This document shows, piece after piece, positions 1 through 5,586 of a stretch of DNA of 7,628 bases. The DNA lies in assembly GCA_019751575.1 (NCBI GenBank), contig JAIENF010000433.1:1-7628 (forward strand), given 5' to 3'. The stretch's first letter is position 1. Each line of letters begins with the position of its first letter. This stretch comes from Burkholderiales bacterium (lineage in GTDB: Bacteria > Pseudomonadota > Gammaproteobacteria > Burkholderiales > CAIKXV01). A model generated the notes under the pieces. It saw nothing but the letters and a program-made list of their open reading frames with translations. It made no database searches and was not told where the DNA came from. The position numbers and the translations under genes are program-made.

Positions 1-580
1 AGCCGAAGTTCTTCTCGGCGAACGACCAGTTGACCAGGCTGTTCAGGAAGGTCCCCACGAACTTCGGCCGGGCATTGCGGTAGTCGATGTAGTACGCATG
101 CTCCCACACGTCGATGGTGAGCAGCGCCTTGTCGCCAGTGGTCAGCGGCGTGGCGGCGTTGCTGGTGTTGACGATATCCACCGAACCATCGGCCTTCTTC
201 ACGAGCCAGGTCCAGCCGGCGCCGAAGTTGCCCACCGCGCTCTTCGTGAAGGCATCCTTGAAGCCGTCGTACGAGCCGAACTTCTTGTCGATCGCGGCTG
301 CGAGCGCACCCGACGGCGCACCGCCACCGGCGGGCTTCATCGAGTTCCAGAAGAACGTGTGGTTCCAGACCTGCGCCGAATTGTTGAACACGCCACCGCT
401 GGACTTGCGGATGATGTCTTCGAGGCCGAGCGACTCGAACTCGGTGCCCTTGATCAGGTTGTTCAGGTTGGTCACGTAGGCCGCGTGGTGCTTGCCATAG
501 TGGTACTCGAAGGTTTCCTTCGAGATATGCGGGGCGAGTGCGTCCATCGCATAAGGCAGGCTGGGCAGGGCGTGTTCCAT
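1..580 (-). CDS. sodB: Superoxide dismutase, iron type (3' end at window edge)
   Basis: Converts superoxide to oxygen and hydrogen peroxide; bacterial Fe-SODs of this type are normally cytoplasmic homodimers. The 193 codons present cover essentially the whole family length (E. coli SodB is 193 aa) and end in a KNFG sequence like the usual C-terminus, so at most the stop codon or a few residues lie outside. Metal ligands visible by family alignment: His27 (in YHYGKHH), His74 (in VWNHTFFW), Asp157 and His161 (in DVWEHAYY). Gln70 in the NNSAQVWNH segment is where Fe-type enzymes keep the second-shell glutamine, whereas Mn-type enzymes have Gly-His there, so iron is the likely metal. The start is supported by GGAG nine bases upstream. 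It follows rpmG on the same strand, across a U-rich terminator that ends 27 bp before the start codon. No Fur-box-like sequence was seen. Family assignment is near certain; metal choice is inferred. Confidence 0.97.
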   Translation of the reverse strand, partial: MEHALPSLPYAMDALAPHISKETFEYHYGKHHAAYVTNLNNLIKGTEFESLGLEDIIRKSSGGVFNNSAQVWNHTFFWNSMKPAGGGAPSGALAAAIDKKFGSYDGFKDAFTKSAVGNFGAGWTWLVKKADGSVDIVNTSNAATPLTTGDKALLTIDVWEHAYYIDYRNARPKFVGTFLNSLVNWSFAEKNFG

Positions 581-607
581 GGCGGGGGTCTCCGGGGATC
601 GTTCAGG

Positions 608-658
608 AAAAAACGGTGGGACAGCCTCGCATGCCGTCCGGGGCCGTGTCCACCGCTT
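608..658 (-). terminator. Rho-independent terminator after rpmG
   Basis: Read on the minus strand, the 5' arm CGGTGGACA (655-647) pairs with TGTCCCACCG (623-614), giving nine base pairs with one bulged C at 620. Six T's (613-608) follow directly. The AAG just before the 5' arm (658-656) can also pair with the first U's. This is the classical layout of an intrinsic terminator and would end the rpmBG transcript about 60-110 bases after the rpmG stop. The loop is large (23 nt) and may fold further. It lies immediately upstream of sodB, whose translation start is 27 bp beyond the T-run. Confidence 0.8.
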
Positions 659-685
659 CGGGTCTGCTCACTGCATGTCCAGTGC

Positions 686-710
686 GGGCACGGACGCGAA
701 GCCGGTGCCC
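686..710 (-). repeat. Small hairpin directly after the rpmG stop codon
   Basis: GGGCACGG (686-693) pairs with CCGGTGCCC (702-710) with one bulged G, giving eight base pairs around an 8-nt loop. It starts 8 bp past the rpmG stop. No T-run follows on the minus strand, so on its own it is a weak terminator. It could protect the 3' end of the rpmBG mRNA or cause pausing ahead of the U-rich terminator further down. Confidence 0.4.
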
Positions 711-717
711 GGGGCAA

Positions 718-873
718 TCACTTCAGCTTCGTTTCCTTGTACATCACGTGCTTGCGCGCGACCGGATCGAACTTCTTCATCTCGATCTTCTCGGTCGTGG
801 TGCGCTTGTTCTTGGTCGTGGTGTAGAAGTGGCCCGTTCCCGCGGAGGATTCGAGCTTGATCTTGTCACGCAT
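718..873 (-). CDS. rpmG: 50S ribosomal protein L33 (cysteine-free form)
   Basis: Small basic protein of the large ribosomal subunit, located near the tRNA exit site. The 51-residue product begins [20 protein letters not shown], continues with the [16 protein letters not shown] core and ends in [11 protein letters not shown], the usual layout and length of L33 in Gram-negative bacteria. It has no cysteine at all, so it belongs to the zinc-independent C-minus class rather than the zinc-ribbon class. The start is set by AGGAGA about eight bases upstream. It lies 39 bp after rpmB on the same strand, the conserved rpmB-rpmG pair, and both are probably one transcript that ends at the terminator around 608-658. 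No paralogue is in the window. Confidence 0.97.
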   Translation of the reverse strand: MRDKIKLESSAGTGHFYTTTKNKRTTTEKIEMKKFDPVARKHVMYKETKLK

Positions 874-912
874 GGTCAGGTCTCCTGGTGTGCCTGGTTC
901 GTCCGGTCGGGA

Positions 913-1149
913 TCAGATCACTTCGCCGCGGGCGGCGAGGTCTGCCAGCACGGACTCGATGCCGTTCTTGTCGATGGTGCGCAGGCCGGCACCGCTGACG
1001 CGCAGGCGGACCCAGCGGTTCTGGCTCTCGACCCAGAAGCGGCGATAGTGCAGGTTCGGGAGAAACCGGCGCTTGGTCTTGTTGTTGGCGTGGGACACGT
1101 GGTTCCCGCCGATCGGCTTCTTGCCGGTGACCTGACAGACGCGTGACAT
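913..1149 (-). CDS. rpmB: 50S ribosomal protein L28
   Basis: Large-subunit ribosomal protein L28 (bL28). The 78-residue product matches the family's usual length and begins [12 protein letters not shown], with the characteristic [19 protein letters not shown] stretch and the later [16 protein letters not shown] and [11 protein letters not shown] segments. Its single cysteine, Cys5, is not part of a zinc cluster. The start codon is supported by GAGG eight bases upstream. It is the first gene of the rpmB-rpmG pair. The 193-bp spacer before it holds a candidate promoter, a hairpin with a competing arm and an A/C-rich stretch, so expression probably does not depend on read-through from radC upstream. 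Identity is certain; the leader control is inferred. Confidence 0.98.
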   Translation of the reverse strand: MSRVCQVTGKKPIGGNHVSHANNKTKRRFLPNLHYRRFWVESQNRWVRLRVSGAGLRTIDKNGIESVLADLAARGEVI

Positions 1150-1169
1150 GATGACGACCTCGGTGCGGT

Positions 1170-1184
1170 TTGTTGACTTGTTGA
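1170..1184 (-). repeat. Tandem TTGTTGA repeat in the rpmB leader (A/C-rich in the mRNA)
   Basis: TTGTTGA occurs twice in tandem (1170-1176 and 1178-1184) separated by one base. In the minus-strand transcript this reads TCAACAA-G-TCAACAA, an A/C-rich stretch with little folding potential, 20-35 bases before the rpmB start codon. Such unstructured stretches upstream of the ribosome-binding site often aid 30S/S1 loading; that role is inferred. Confidence 0.5.
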
Positions 1185-1191
1185 TTTGTCG

Positions 1192-1229
1192 AGCGGTTGA
1201 ACCGCTGGCCGATCGTACGGACAGCGGTT
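1192..1229 (-). promoter_or_regulatory. rpmB leader hairpin with a competing third arm
   Basis: In the minus-strand RNA three complementary segments follow each other: AACCGCT (1229-1223), AGCGGTT (1206-1200) and AACCGCT again (1198-1192). The first and second form an eight-bp stem, continued after a mismatch by CCG/CGG, around a six-base loop (1212-1217). The second and third can instead form a tight stem of five to six bp with a three- to five-base loop. The two folds exclude each other. This is the geometry of an attenuator or of a protein-binding leader, as known for other ribosomal-protein operons. No U-run follows, so translational control or a DNA operator (the 15-bp palindrome 1192-1206) is as likely. 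Function is inferred. Confidence 0.45.
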
Positions 1230-1280
1230 GTACGAATGGGTGCTCGCGCCGGTTCTCTGGCGTCGAATGGAAAGCCGGTG

Positions 1281-1310
1281 TTTATAGCACGGCCGACCAC
1301 CCGGCAGCAA
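1281..1310 (-). promoter_or_regulatory. Candidate sigma-70 promoter for rpmBG
   Basis: On the minus strand TTGCTG (1310-1305) is followed after 18 bp by TATAAA (1286-1281). Four of six -35 and five of six -10 positions match consensus, unusual in a locally GC-rich spacer. Transcription would begin near 1274, giving a leader of about 125 nt before rpmB. It lies just past the radC stop codon, so rpmBG can be transcribed independently of radC. Confidence 0.6.
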
Positions 1311-1342
1311 GCCTCCCGACGCCGAGCGGATCACCGCCCGCC

Positions 1343-2020
1343 TCAGATCAAGCCCCGCTCGGCGAACGACACCACCCCGCCGCGCGCGACCACGAAATGA
1401 TCGAGCACGCGCACGTCGACCAGGGCCAGCGCGTCCTTCAGCGCCCGCGTCAGCAGTTCATCGGAACGGCTCGGCTCGGCGATGCCCGACGGATGGTTGT
1501 GCGCGAAGATCACCGCCGCGGCGTTCGACGCGAGCGCCGCCTTCACCACCTCGCGCGGGTAGACGCTGGTCTGGGACAGCGTGCCGCGGAACAGTTCGCT
1601 GTCGACCAGCACCCGGTGCTGGGTATCCAGGAACACCGCGACGAAGACCTCGTACTCGCGCCCGGCCAGGCTCAGCTTCAGGTAATCGCGCACCTGCTGC
1701 GGCGAATCGAGGACGCTGGACGTGCGCAGCGTCTCCTGCAGCATCCGGCGCACCACCGCGACCATCGCCTGCGTCTCCACGAAGCGCGCCGGACCCAGCC
1801 CGGGCGCGCCGCAGAACGTTCGCTCGTCGGCCATCATCAGTCGGCCGATGCTGCCGAAGCGATTGATCAGGTCGCGCGCGAGGTCGAGCGCAGTCAGTCC
1901 GCGAACACCGTGGCGCAGCAGGATCGCCAGCAGTTCGGCGTCGGACAGCGCGTCGGCGCCGCGTGCCAGCAGCTTCTCGCGCGGACGTTCGCCCGCCGGC
2001 CATTGCTTGATCGGAGTCAT
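1343..2020 (-). CDS. radC: RadC family JAB1/MPN-domain protein
   Basis: RadC-like protein of 225 residues (E. coli RadC 222). The old radC repair mutation of E. coli was later reassigned to recG, so the biochemical role is not settled. The N-terminal UPF0758 part starts with RPREKLL and carries a helix-hairpin-helix-like segment, [10 protein letters not shown], at about 71-80. The C-terminal metalloprotease-like MPN domain has Glu122/Glu124, His174 and His176 in AHNHPSG, Ser184 and Asp187, so the JAMM metal site appears intact. The start was set at the ATG at 2020 because the reading frame upstream (to 2173) lacks family similarity and the protein then begins like known RadCs; the ribosome-binding site there is weak. 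It is divergent from coaBC and precedes rpmB, a conserved order in proteobacteria. Confidence 0.94.
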   Translation of the reverse strand: MTPIKQWPAGERPREKLLARGADALSDAELLAILLRHGVRGLTALDLARDLINRFGSIGRLMMADERTFCGAPGLGPARFVETQAMVAVVRRMLQETLRTSSVLDSPQQVRDYLKLSLAGREYEVFVAVFLDTQHRVLVDSELFRGTLSQTSVYPREVVKAALASNAAAVIFAHNHPSGIAEPSRSDELLTRALKDALALVDVRVLDHFVVARGGVVSFAERGLI

Positions 2021-2051
2021 CTCGATTCCATCGGGTGCGGAGCGGGGGGTT

Positions 2052-2077
2052 CCGCGCCGCCATCGGAAGCGGCGCGG
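2052..2077. repeat. 9-bp perfect inverted repeat in the radC/coaBC spacer
   Basis: CCGCGCCGC (2052-2060) and GCGGCGCGG (2069-2077) are perfect inverted copies around an eight-base spacer. It lies 32 bp before the radC start and 10 bp before the -10-like element on the plus strand. It could be a hairpin in the radC leader or an operator between the two divergent genes. No T-run accompanies it, so a terminator role is unlikely. Confidence 0.5.
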
Positions 2078-2086
2078 GGGACGCGC

Positions 2087-2093
2087 TACACTA
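2087..2093. promoter_or_regulatory. Symmetric -10-like element between radC and coaBC
   Basis: The plus strand reads TACACT (2087-2092) and the minus strand reads TAGTGT over 2093-2088, so both strands show a TAnnnT -10-like hexamer in nearly the same place. Overlapping -10 elements are known to give divergent transcription in bacteria. No convincing -35 hexamer was found on either side, so this is a weak call. Leaders would be about 115 nt to coaBC and 60 nt to radC. Confidence 0.3.
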
Positions 2094-2119
2094 GGCGGCC
2101 GGCCCATCCTTCGCGCCTG

Positions 2120-2138
2120 CGGGATCGACAAGATCCCG
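2120..2138 (+). repeat. Hairpin in the coaBC leader
   Basis: CGGGATC (2120-2126) and GATCCCG (2132-2138) form a perfect seven-bp stem with a GACAA loop. It is about 75 bp before the coaBC start and would lie in its leader if transcription begins near 2100. No T-run follows it. An operator or an mRNA structure are both possible. Confidence 0.4.
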
Positions 2139-2214
2139 GCCGAAACGGCACCCTGCTTCCGGGCCGCTCGCATCGCGACTCCCCTCCCTGCCGTCCTCTC
2201 CCGTCCCCGTGGCC

Positions 2215-3405
2215 ATGACCCCTCCCAGCGTCGACCGCCTGCTGCTCGGCATCACCGGTGGCATCGCCGCCTACAAGACCGCCGAACTGGTCCGCCTGCT
2301 GGTCGGCCAGGGCACCGAAGTCGACGTCGTGATGACCGAGGCCGCACGCCAGTTCGTCACGCCGGTCACGCTTCAGGCCGTATCCGGCAGGCCGGTCTGG
2401 AGCGACCCGTGGGATGCCCGTGTGCCCAACAACATGGCCCACATCGAGCTGTCCCGGGACAAGGGCATGGTGCTGATCGCACCGGCGTCGGCCGACTTCA
2501 TCGCAAAGCTGGCGAACGGCCTGTGCGACGACCTGCTGTCGACGCTGTGCCTGGCGCGCGAATGCCCGCTCGCGGTCGCACCGGCGATGAACCGCCAGAT
2601 GTGGGAGAACCCGGCCACCCGGCGCAACATCGCGCGCCTGGTCGACGACGGCATCGAGGTCTGGGGGCCGGCCGCCGGCGACCAGGCCTGCGGCGAGGTC
2701 GGCATGGGCCGGATGATCGAACCGGCGCAGATCGCCGAACGCGTGGTGCGCGCGTTCACGCCGAAGACGCTGAACGGCCTGCGCGTGCTGATCACCGCCG
2801 GCCCGACCTTCGAGCGCATCGACGCGGTGCGTGCGATCACCAATCTCAGTTCGGGCAAGATGGGGTACGCGATCGCGCGCGCTGCCTGGGAAGCCGGGGC
2901 GGAAGTGACGCTCGTGAGCGGCCCGACGTCGCTCGCCCCGCCGCCGGTGGCACGCTTCGCGCAGGTCTCCAGCGCGCAGGAGATGCTGGCGACGGTGAAC
3001 GCCTTCGTGCCCGACGCCGACATTTTCGTCAGCGTCGCCGCGGTCGCCGACTACCACGTGCTCAACCCGAGCGACCAGAAGATCAAGAAGGATGCGCACA
3101 TCCTGACCCTGGAGCTCGCGCCGAATCCGGACATCCTGGCCAGCGTCAGCGCGCTGGCCGATCCGCCGTTCTGCGTCGGCTTCGCCGCCGAGAGCGAGAA
3201 CCTCGACGAATTCGCCGAGGCCAAGCGGCGGCGCAAGAACCTGCCGCTGCTCGCCGCGAACTTCGTGCAGACCGCGTTCGGCGCGGACGACAACGAACTC
3301 GTGCTGTTCGACGATGAGGGCCGGCATCCGCTGCCGCGCGCACCGAAGCTCGAACAGGCCCGCATGCTGATCGCCCACATCTCGAAGCTGTACCAGCCCC
3401 GATGA
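2215..3405 (+). CDS. coaBC: Bifunctional phosphopantothenoylcysteine decarboxylase / phosphopantothenate-cysteine ligase
   Basis: Cytoplasmic enzyme for two coenzyme A steps: CoaB joins 4'-phosphopantothenate to cysteine using CTP, and CoaC decarboxylates the product to 4'-phosphopantetheine with FMN. Residues 1 to about 185 are the CoaC flavodoxin-like domain: ITGGIAAYK near the start, catalytic His76 in [16 protein letters not shown] with Asn126, and Cys159 in [10 protein letters not shown]. About 188 to 396 is Coa[13 protein letters not shown], Asn210 in [16 protein letters not shown], and Lys289 in the KIKK segment. All key residues of the E. coli enzyme are present, and the 396-aa length is usual. 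ATG at 2215 was chosen; a GTG at 2209 would add two residues. Neither has a Shine-Dalgarno, and the preceding bases are pyrimidine-rich. The stop overlaps the dut start by ATGA, so the two are co-transcribed. Confidence 0.97.
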   Translation: MTPPSVDRLLLGITGGIAAYKTAELVRLLVGQGTEVDVVMTEAARQFVTPVTLQAVSGRPVWSDPWDARVPNNMAHIELSRDKGMVLIAPASADFIAKLANGLCDDLLSTLCLARECPLAVAPAMNRQMWENPATRRNIARLVDDGIEVWGPAAGDQACGEVGMGRMIEPAQIAERVVRAFTPKTLNGLRVLITAGPTFERIDAVRAITNLSSGKMGYAIARAAWEAGAEVTLVSGPTSLAPPPVARFAQVSSAQEMLATVNAFVPDADIFVSVAAVADYHVLNPSDQKIKKDAHILTLELAPNPDILASVSALADPPFCVGFAAESENLDEFAEAKRRRKNLPLLAANFVQTAFGADDNELVLFDDEGRHPLPRAPKLEQARMLIAHISKLYQPR

Positions 3406-3878
3406 ACGACGCCCCTGCCCCTGCCGCACGCCCCGCCGTGGCCCTGCGCATCCTGGACGAACGGCTGCGCACGCAGTTGCCGGGATACGCGACCACCGGT
3501 TCGGCCGGCCTCGACCTTCGCGCCTGCATCGAACGACCGATGCGGGTCGAGCCGGGGCAGACCGAACTGGTCCCCACCGGCATCGCGATGCACCTCGCCG
3601 ATCCCGGCCTGGCAGCGATGGTCCTGCCCCGTTCGGGCCTCGGCCACAAGCACGGCATCGTGCTCGGCAACCTGGTCGGCCTGATCGACTCCGACTACCA
3701 GGGCCAGGTGTTCGTCTCGCTGTGGAACCGGGGCGGCACGCCGTTCACGCTGGAGCCGATGGAGCGCATCGCGCAGCTGGTGGTCGTGCCGGTGGTGCAG
3801 GTCGCCTTCGACGTGGTCGATTCGTTCGAGCAGAGCGAACGTGGCGCAGGCGGATTCGGCAGCACCGGGCGCGGATGA
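3402..3878 (+). CDS. dut: Deoxyuridine 5'-triphosphate nucleotidohydrolase (dUTPase)
   Basis: Hydrolyses dUTP to dUMP and pyrophosphate, keeping uracil out of DNA and supplying dUMP for thymidylate synthesis; the family is a cytoplasmic homotrimer. All five trimeric dUTPase motifs are in order in 158 residues (E. coli about 151): AGLDLRA (35-41), [10 protein letters not shown] (76-85), GLIDSDYQG with catalytic Asp96 (93-101), RIAQLVV (122-128) and the C-terminal glycine-rich lid GAGGFGSTG (148-156). The N-terminus is about seven residues longer than in E. coli and Ala/Pro-rich. The start codon overlaps the coaBC stop (ATGA) and has no clear Shine-Dalgarno, so translational coupling is likely. 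A perfect hairpin six bases past the stop separates it from the convergent cupin gene. Confidence 0.98.
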   Translation: MNDAPAPAARPAVALRILDERLRTQLPGYATTGSAGLDLRACIERPMRVEPGQTELVPTGIAMHLADPGLAAMVLPRSGLGHKHGIVLGNLVGLIDSDYQGQVFVSLWNRGGTPFTLEPMERIAQLVVVPVVQVAFDVVDSFEQSERGAGGFGSTGRG

Positions 3879-3883
3879 AGGGA

Positions 3884-3907
3884 CGCCGGTGGCTGCGGCC
3901 ACCGGCG
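3884..3907. terminator. Hairpin between the convergent dut and cupin genes
   Basis: CGCCGGTGGC (3884-3893) and GCCACCGGCG (3898-3907) form a perfect ten-bp stem with a four-base loop (TGCG on the plus strand). It fills most of the 42-bp gap between the two convergent stop codons. A hairpin here can serve both transcripts, but no T-run follows on either strand, so it may act as a pause or mRNA end-protecting structure rather than a full intrinsic terminator. Confidence 0.6.
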
Positions 3908-3920
3908 CGGGTGCAGCCGG

Positions 3921-4421
3921 TCAGACCGCCTGGTACTTCAGGCGCCGGACCTTCTCCATGTTGGTGCCTTCGATGCGGATCAGGTGCGTCGATGCGGCCC
4001 GGTGCGGCGAATGCAGGTCGCCTTCGTTGTACACATGGGCGATGCCCGGGGTCAGCGCATAGCTGCGGGTCTTCTTCACCTTGCCCGGCGTGTCCTCGGT
4101 GGCGGCCTCGAGCAGCTGGTAGTCGTTCATCAACGTCTCGCCCTTCGCCTGGCCGTAGATGGCCCATGACGGGCCATGGTCGTGCGGAGGGCTGTCCTTG
4201 GGCCCGCGGTAGTGGTGCGCGAGGATGCAGAAGCCCAGCTTCGGGTCTTCGTAGATGACCTCGCGTTCCTTCGTGTCCTCGCGCAGGTACTTCGCGACGA
4301 ACTCGGCATCGGTCAGCGCCTGCTTGAGGCGGTCCCGGACCTTCTCGCGCCCCTTCGGGCCCGGTTCGGCTTCGAGGTAGCCACGGAATTCGTTACCCAG
4401 TGCTTCGGCAGTCAGGCTCAT
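3921..4421 (-). CDS. Cupin-fold protein related to cysteine dioxygenase
   Basis: A 166-residue single-domain protein without signal peptide or membrane segment. I recognise the pattern of the predicted metal-dependent double-stranded beta-helix proteins (the group labelled COG5553, from memory), distantly related to cysteine dioxygenase. The first cupin motif is PPHDHGPSWAIYG, with His80 and His82. The second is AHVYNEGDLHSPHR, with His137 or His140 as the third ligand of a three-histidine iron site. His146 in STHLIRIEG sits where the dioxygenase has its second-sphere His, but the Cys93 and Tyr157 equivalents of mammalian cysteine dioxygenase are Ala or Ile here, so the Cys-Tyr cofactor cannot form. 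The substrate is unknown. GGAGG eight bases upstream gives a strong start. It follows the FAH-family gene by 93 bp and is convergent with dut. Confidence 0.85.
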   Translation of the reverse strand: MSLTAEALGNEFRGYLEAEPGPKGREKVRDRLKQALTDAEFVAKYLREDTKEREVIYEDPKLGFCILAHHYRGPKDSPPHDHGPSWAIYGQAKGETLMNDYQLLEAATEDTPGKVKKTRSYALTPGIAHVYNEGDLHSPHRAASTHLIRIEGTNMEKVRRLKYQAV

Positions 4422-4448
4422 TGATCGCTCCTCCCGTCATGCGGCGGC

Positions 4449-4501
4449 CCTGCGGCGCGCCGCGTCCACGATGCACCCGGGACGCGCCCCCTGCGGCGCG
4501 C
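4449..4501. repeat. 12-bp direct repeat in the FAH-cupin spacer
   Basis: CCTGCGGCGCGC occurs at 4449-4460 and again at 4490-4501, both followed closely by GTCC. The first copy overlaps a perfect 12-bp palindrome, GCGGCGCGCCGC (4452-4463). Such GC-rich repetition may be compositional, but an exact 12-mer twice within 53 bp is worth recording. Confidence 0.5.
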
Positions 4502-4512
4502 GTCCGGGTGCA
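4472..4512 (-). terminator. Long GC-rich hairpin after the FAH-family gene
   Basis: TGCACCCGGGACGCG (4472-4486) pairs with CGCGTCCGGGTGCA (4499-4512): fourteen base pairs with a single bulged base, loop of 12 nt. It begins two bases after the stop codon of the FAH-family gene. No T-run follows on the minus strand, so a strict intrinsic terminator is unlikely; attenuation, pausing or protection of the upstream mRNA would fit and would lower cupin expression relative to the gene before it. Confidence 0.5.
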
Positions 4513-4514
4513 GG

Positions 4515-5495
4515 TCAGGCCAGCGTGACTTCCAGCTCGCCCAGATGCTGCACGACCGTCTTCACGCGGTCTCCGGCCTTCAACCACTTCTGCTTGTCCT
4601 TCGGGTAGCCGAGGATCACGCCCTGCGGCGTCCCGGTATAGATGATGTCTCCCGGCTTCAGCGTCAGGTGCCTCGAGCAGTAGCTGATGATCGTCCTGCA
4701 ATCGTAGATCATGTCGGAGGTGTTCAGGTCCTGGCGCACCTTGCCGTTCACGTAGGTCTGGATGGCGAGGTTGTTCGGGTCCTTGATCTGGTCGGCGCTG
4801 ACCACCCAGGGGCCGAGCGGCGCGAAGCCGTCCGGGATCTTGCCCAGCATGAACTGGCTGGTCGCGCGCTGCAGGCCCCGCGCAGACAGGTCGTTGCCGT
4901 TCGCATAGCCGAACACGTACTTCAGCGCATCGGCTTCGCTGACGTCGCGCGCGGTCTTGCCGATCACGATCACCAGCTCGACTTCGTAGTCGAACTGCTT
5001 GTCGACCTTGCTCGGCAGCTTCACCGTCGAGCGATGGCCGGTCAGCGCGTTGTTGAACTTGTTGAACAGCAACGGCACCGGCGGGATGGCGCTGCCGGTC
5101 TCGGCGGCATGCTGCCGGTAGTTGAGGCCGACGCAGATGATCTTCTCGGGGTTGGGCACGGCCGGGCCGAACTTCGCCTTGGCCTCGCTGAGCAGCACGG
5201 ACTTGCCGCGTGCATCGGACGTTGCCTTCTCGACCAGCTTGACGAGCGGCGCGCAGTCGGCGCCTTCCATCACCTGGTGGATCGTGGTCGGTGCCTTGAC
5301 GCGGAATAGCGCCGCAGCCTTCGCCACGTCGAGGATCCCCTTGTCGGTCCGGACCCCGAGGGTCATGCCGTCGCGGCCCGCAAGCGTGCAGAACGTCATG
5401 CCCTTCGGGCCGAGCTTGCGCGCGCCAGCCTGCTTCTTCACGGCAGCCTTCTTCGCGACGGCCTTCCTGGTACCGGTTGCTGTCTTCTTCGCCAT
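4515..5495 (-). CDS. Fumarylacetoacetate hydrolase (FAH) family protein with Lys/Ala-rich N-terminal tail
   Basis: FAH-fold enzymes cleave C-C bonds in, or hydrate or decarboxylate, 2-oxo/2-hydroxy acids from aromatic and sugar-acid breakdown; the substrate cannot be read here. In this 326-residue product the catalytic domain runs from about 33. It shows VGLNYRQHAAE with the His129/Glu132 dyad, FDYEVELVIVIGK with metal ligands Glu171 and Glu173, GYANGNDLSAR with ligand Asp202, and the closing GDIIYTGTPQGV segment. Residues 1-32 are an extra basic tail (about ten Lys and three Arg, rich in Ala), not a signal peptide. ATG at 5495 has GGAG nine bases upstream; an ATG at 5510 lacks one and lies close to a candidate transcription start, and ATG at 5399 would give a tail-free 294-aa protein. 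The cupin gene follows after 93 bp and a Bug-type receptor gene precedes. Confidence 0.9.
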   Translation of the reverse strand: MAKKTATGTRKAVAKKAAVKKQAGARKLGPKGMTFCTLAGRDGMTLGVRTDKGILDVAKAAALFRVKAPTTIHQVMEGADCAPLVKLVEKATSDARGKSVLLSEAKAKFGPAVPNPEKIICVGLNYRQHAAETGSAIPPVPLLFNKFNNALTGHRSTVKLPSKVDKQFDYEVELVIVIGKTARDVSEADALKYVFGYANGNDLSARGLQRATSQFMLGKIPDGFAPLGPWVVSADQIKDPNNLAIQTYVNGKVRQDLNTSDMIYDCRTIISYCSRHLTLKPGDIIYTGTPQGVILGYPKDKQKWLKAGDRVKTVVQHLGELEVTLA

Positions 5496-5525
5496 TCCTG
5501 TCTTCTCCATGCTGGGACAGGCGCG

Positions 5526-5534
5526 ATCGTAGCA
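5526..5534 (-). promoter_or_regulatory. Candidate extended -10 promoter for the FAH-family gene
   Basis: The minus strand reads TGC-TACGAT (5534-5526), an extended -10 with TG one base before a TAnnnT hexamer. No good -35 is seen, as is common for extended -10 promoters. Transcription would start near 5519, giving a leader of about 24 nt to the ATG at 5495 that keeps its GGAG, and placing the ATG at 5510 almost at the 5' end. This supports the 5495 start. Confidence 0.4.
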
Positions 5535-5537
5535 GAG

Positions 5538-5556
5538 GCACGGCCGCGTGCCGTGC
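5538..5556 (-). repeat. Hairpin between the TTT receptor and FAH-family genes
   Basis: GCACGGC (5538-5544) and GCCGTGC (5550-5556) form a perfect seven-bp stem with a five-base loop; a six-bp alternative, GGCACG/CGTGCC (5537-5552), uses overlapping bases. It lies 30 bp after the receptor gene's stop codon and just upstream of the -10 candidate. No T-run follows, so termination is uncertain; an operator is possible. Confidence 0.35.
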
Positions 5557-5586
5557 AGCGCCCTGCCCCGCGCGCCTGCCGGAGGT

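Noticed and set aside
2021..2173. N-terminal extension of RadC to an upstream ATG at 2173
   Set aside because: The extra 51 residues are Arg/Pro-rich, cover the inverted repeat and divergent promoter region, and have no counterpart in known RadC proteins.
1148..2218. 356-codon open frame on the plus strand opposite radC
   Set aside because: It is antisense to radC, which keeps its JAMM motif and full length, and shows no recognisable domain.
2086..3429. 447-codon open frame on the minus strand opposite coaBC
   Set aside because: It lies antisense to a gene with all CoaB and CoaC catalytic residues. Its Arg/Gly/His-rich translation matches no family I know; such long shadows are expected at this GC content.
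4545..5309. 254-codon open frame on the plus strand opposite the FAH-family gene
   Set aside because: It is antisense to a gene with intact FAH metal ligands; its His/Val/Leu-rich sequence resembles no family.
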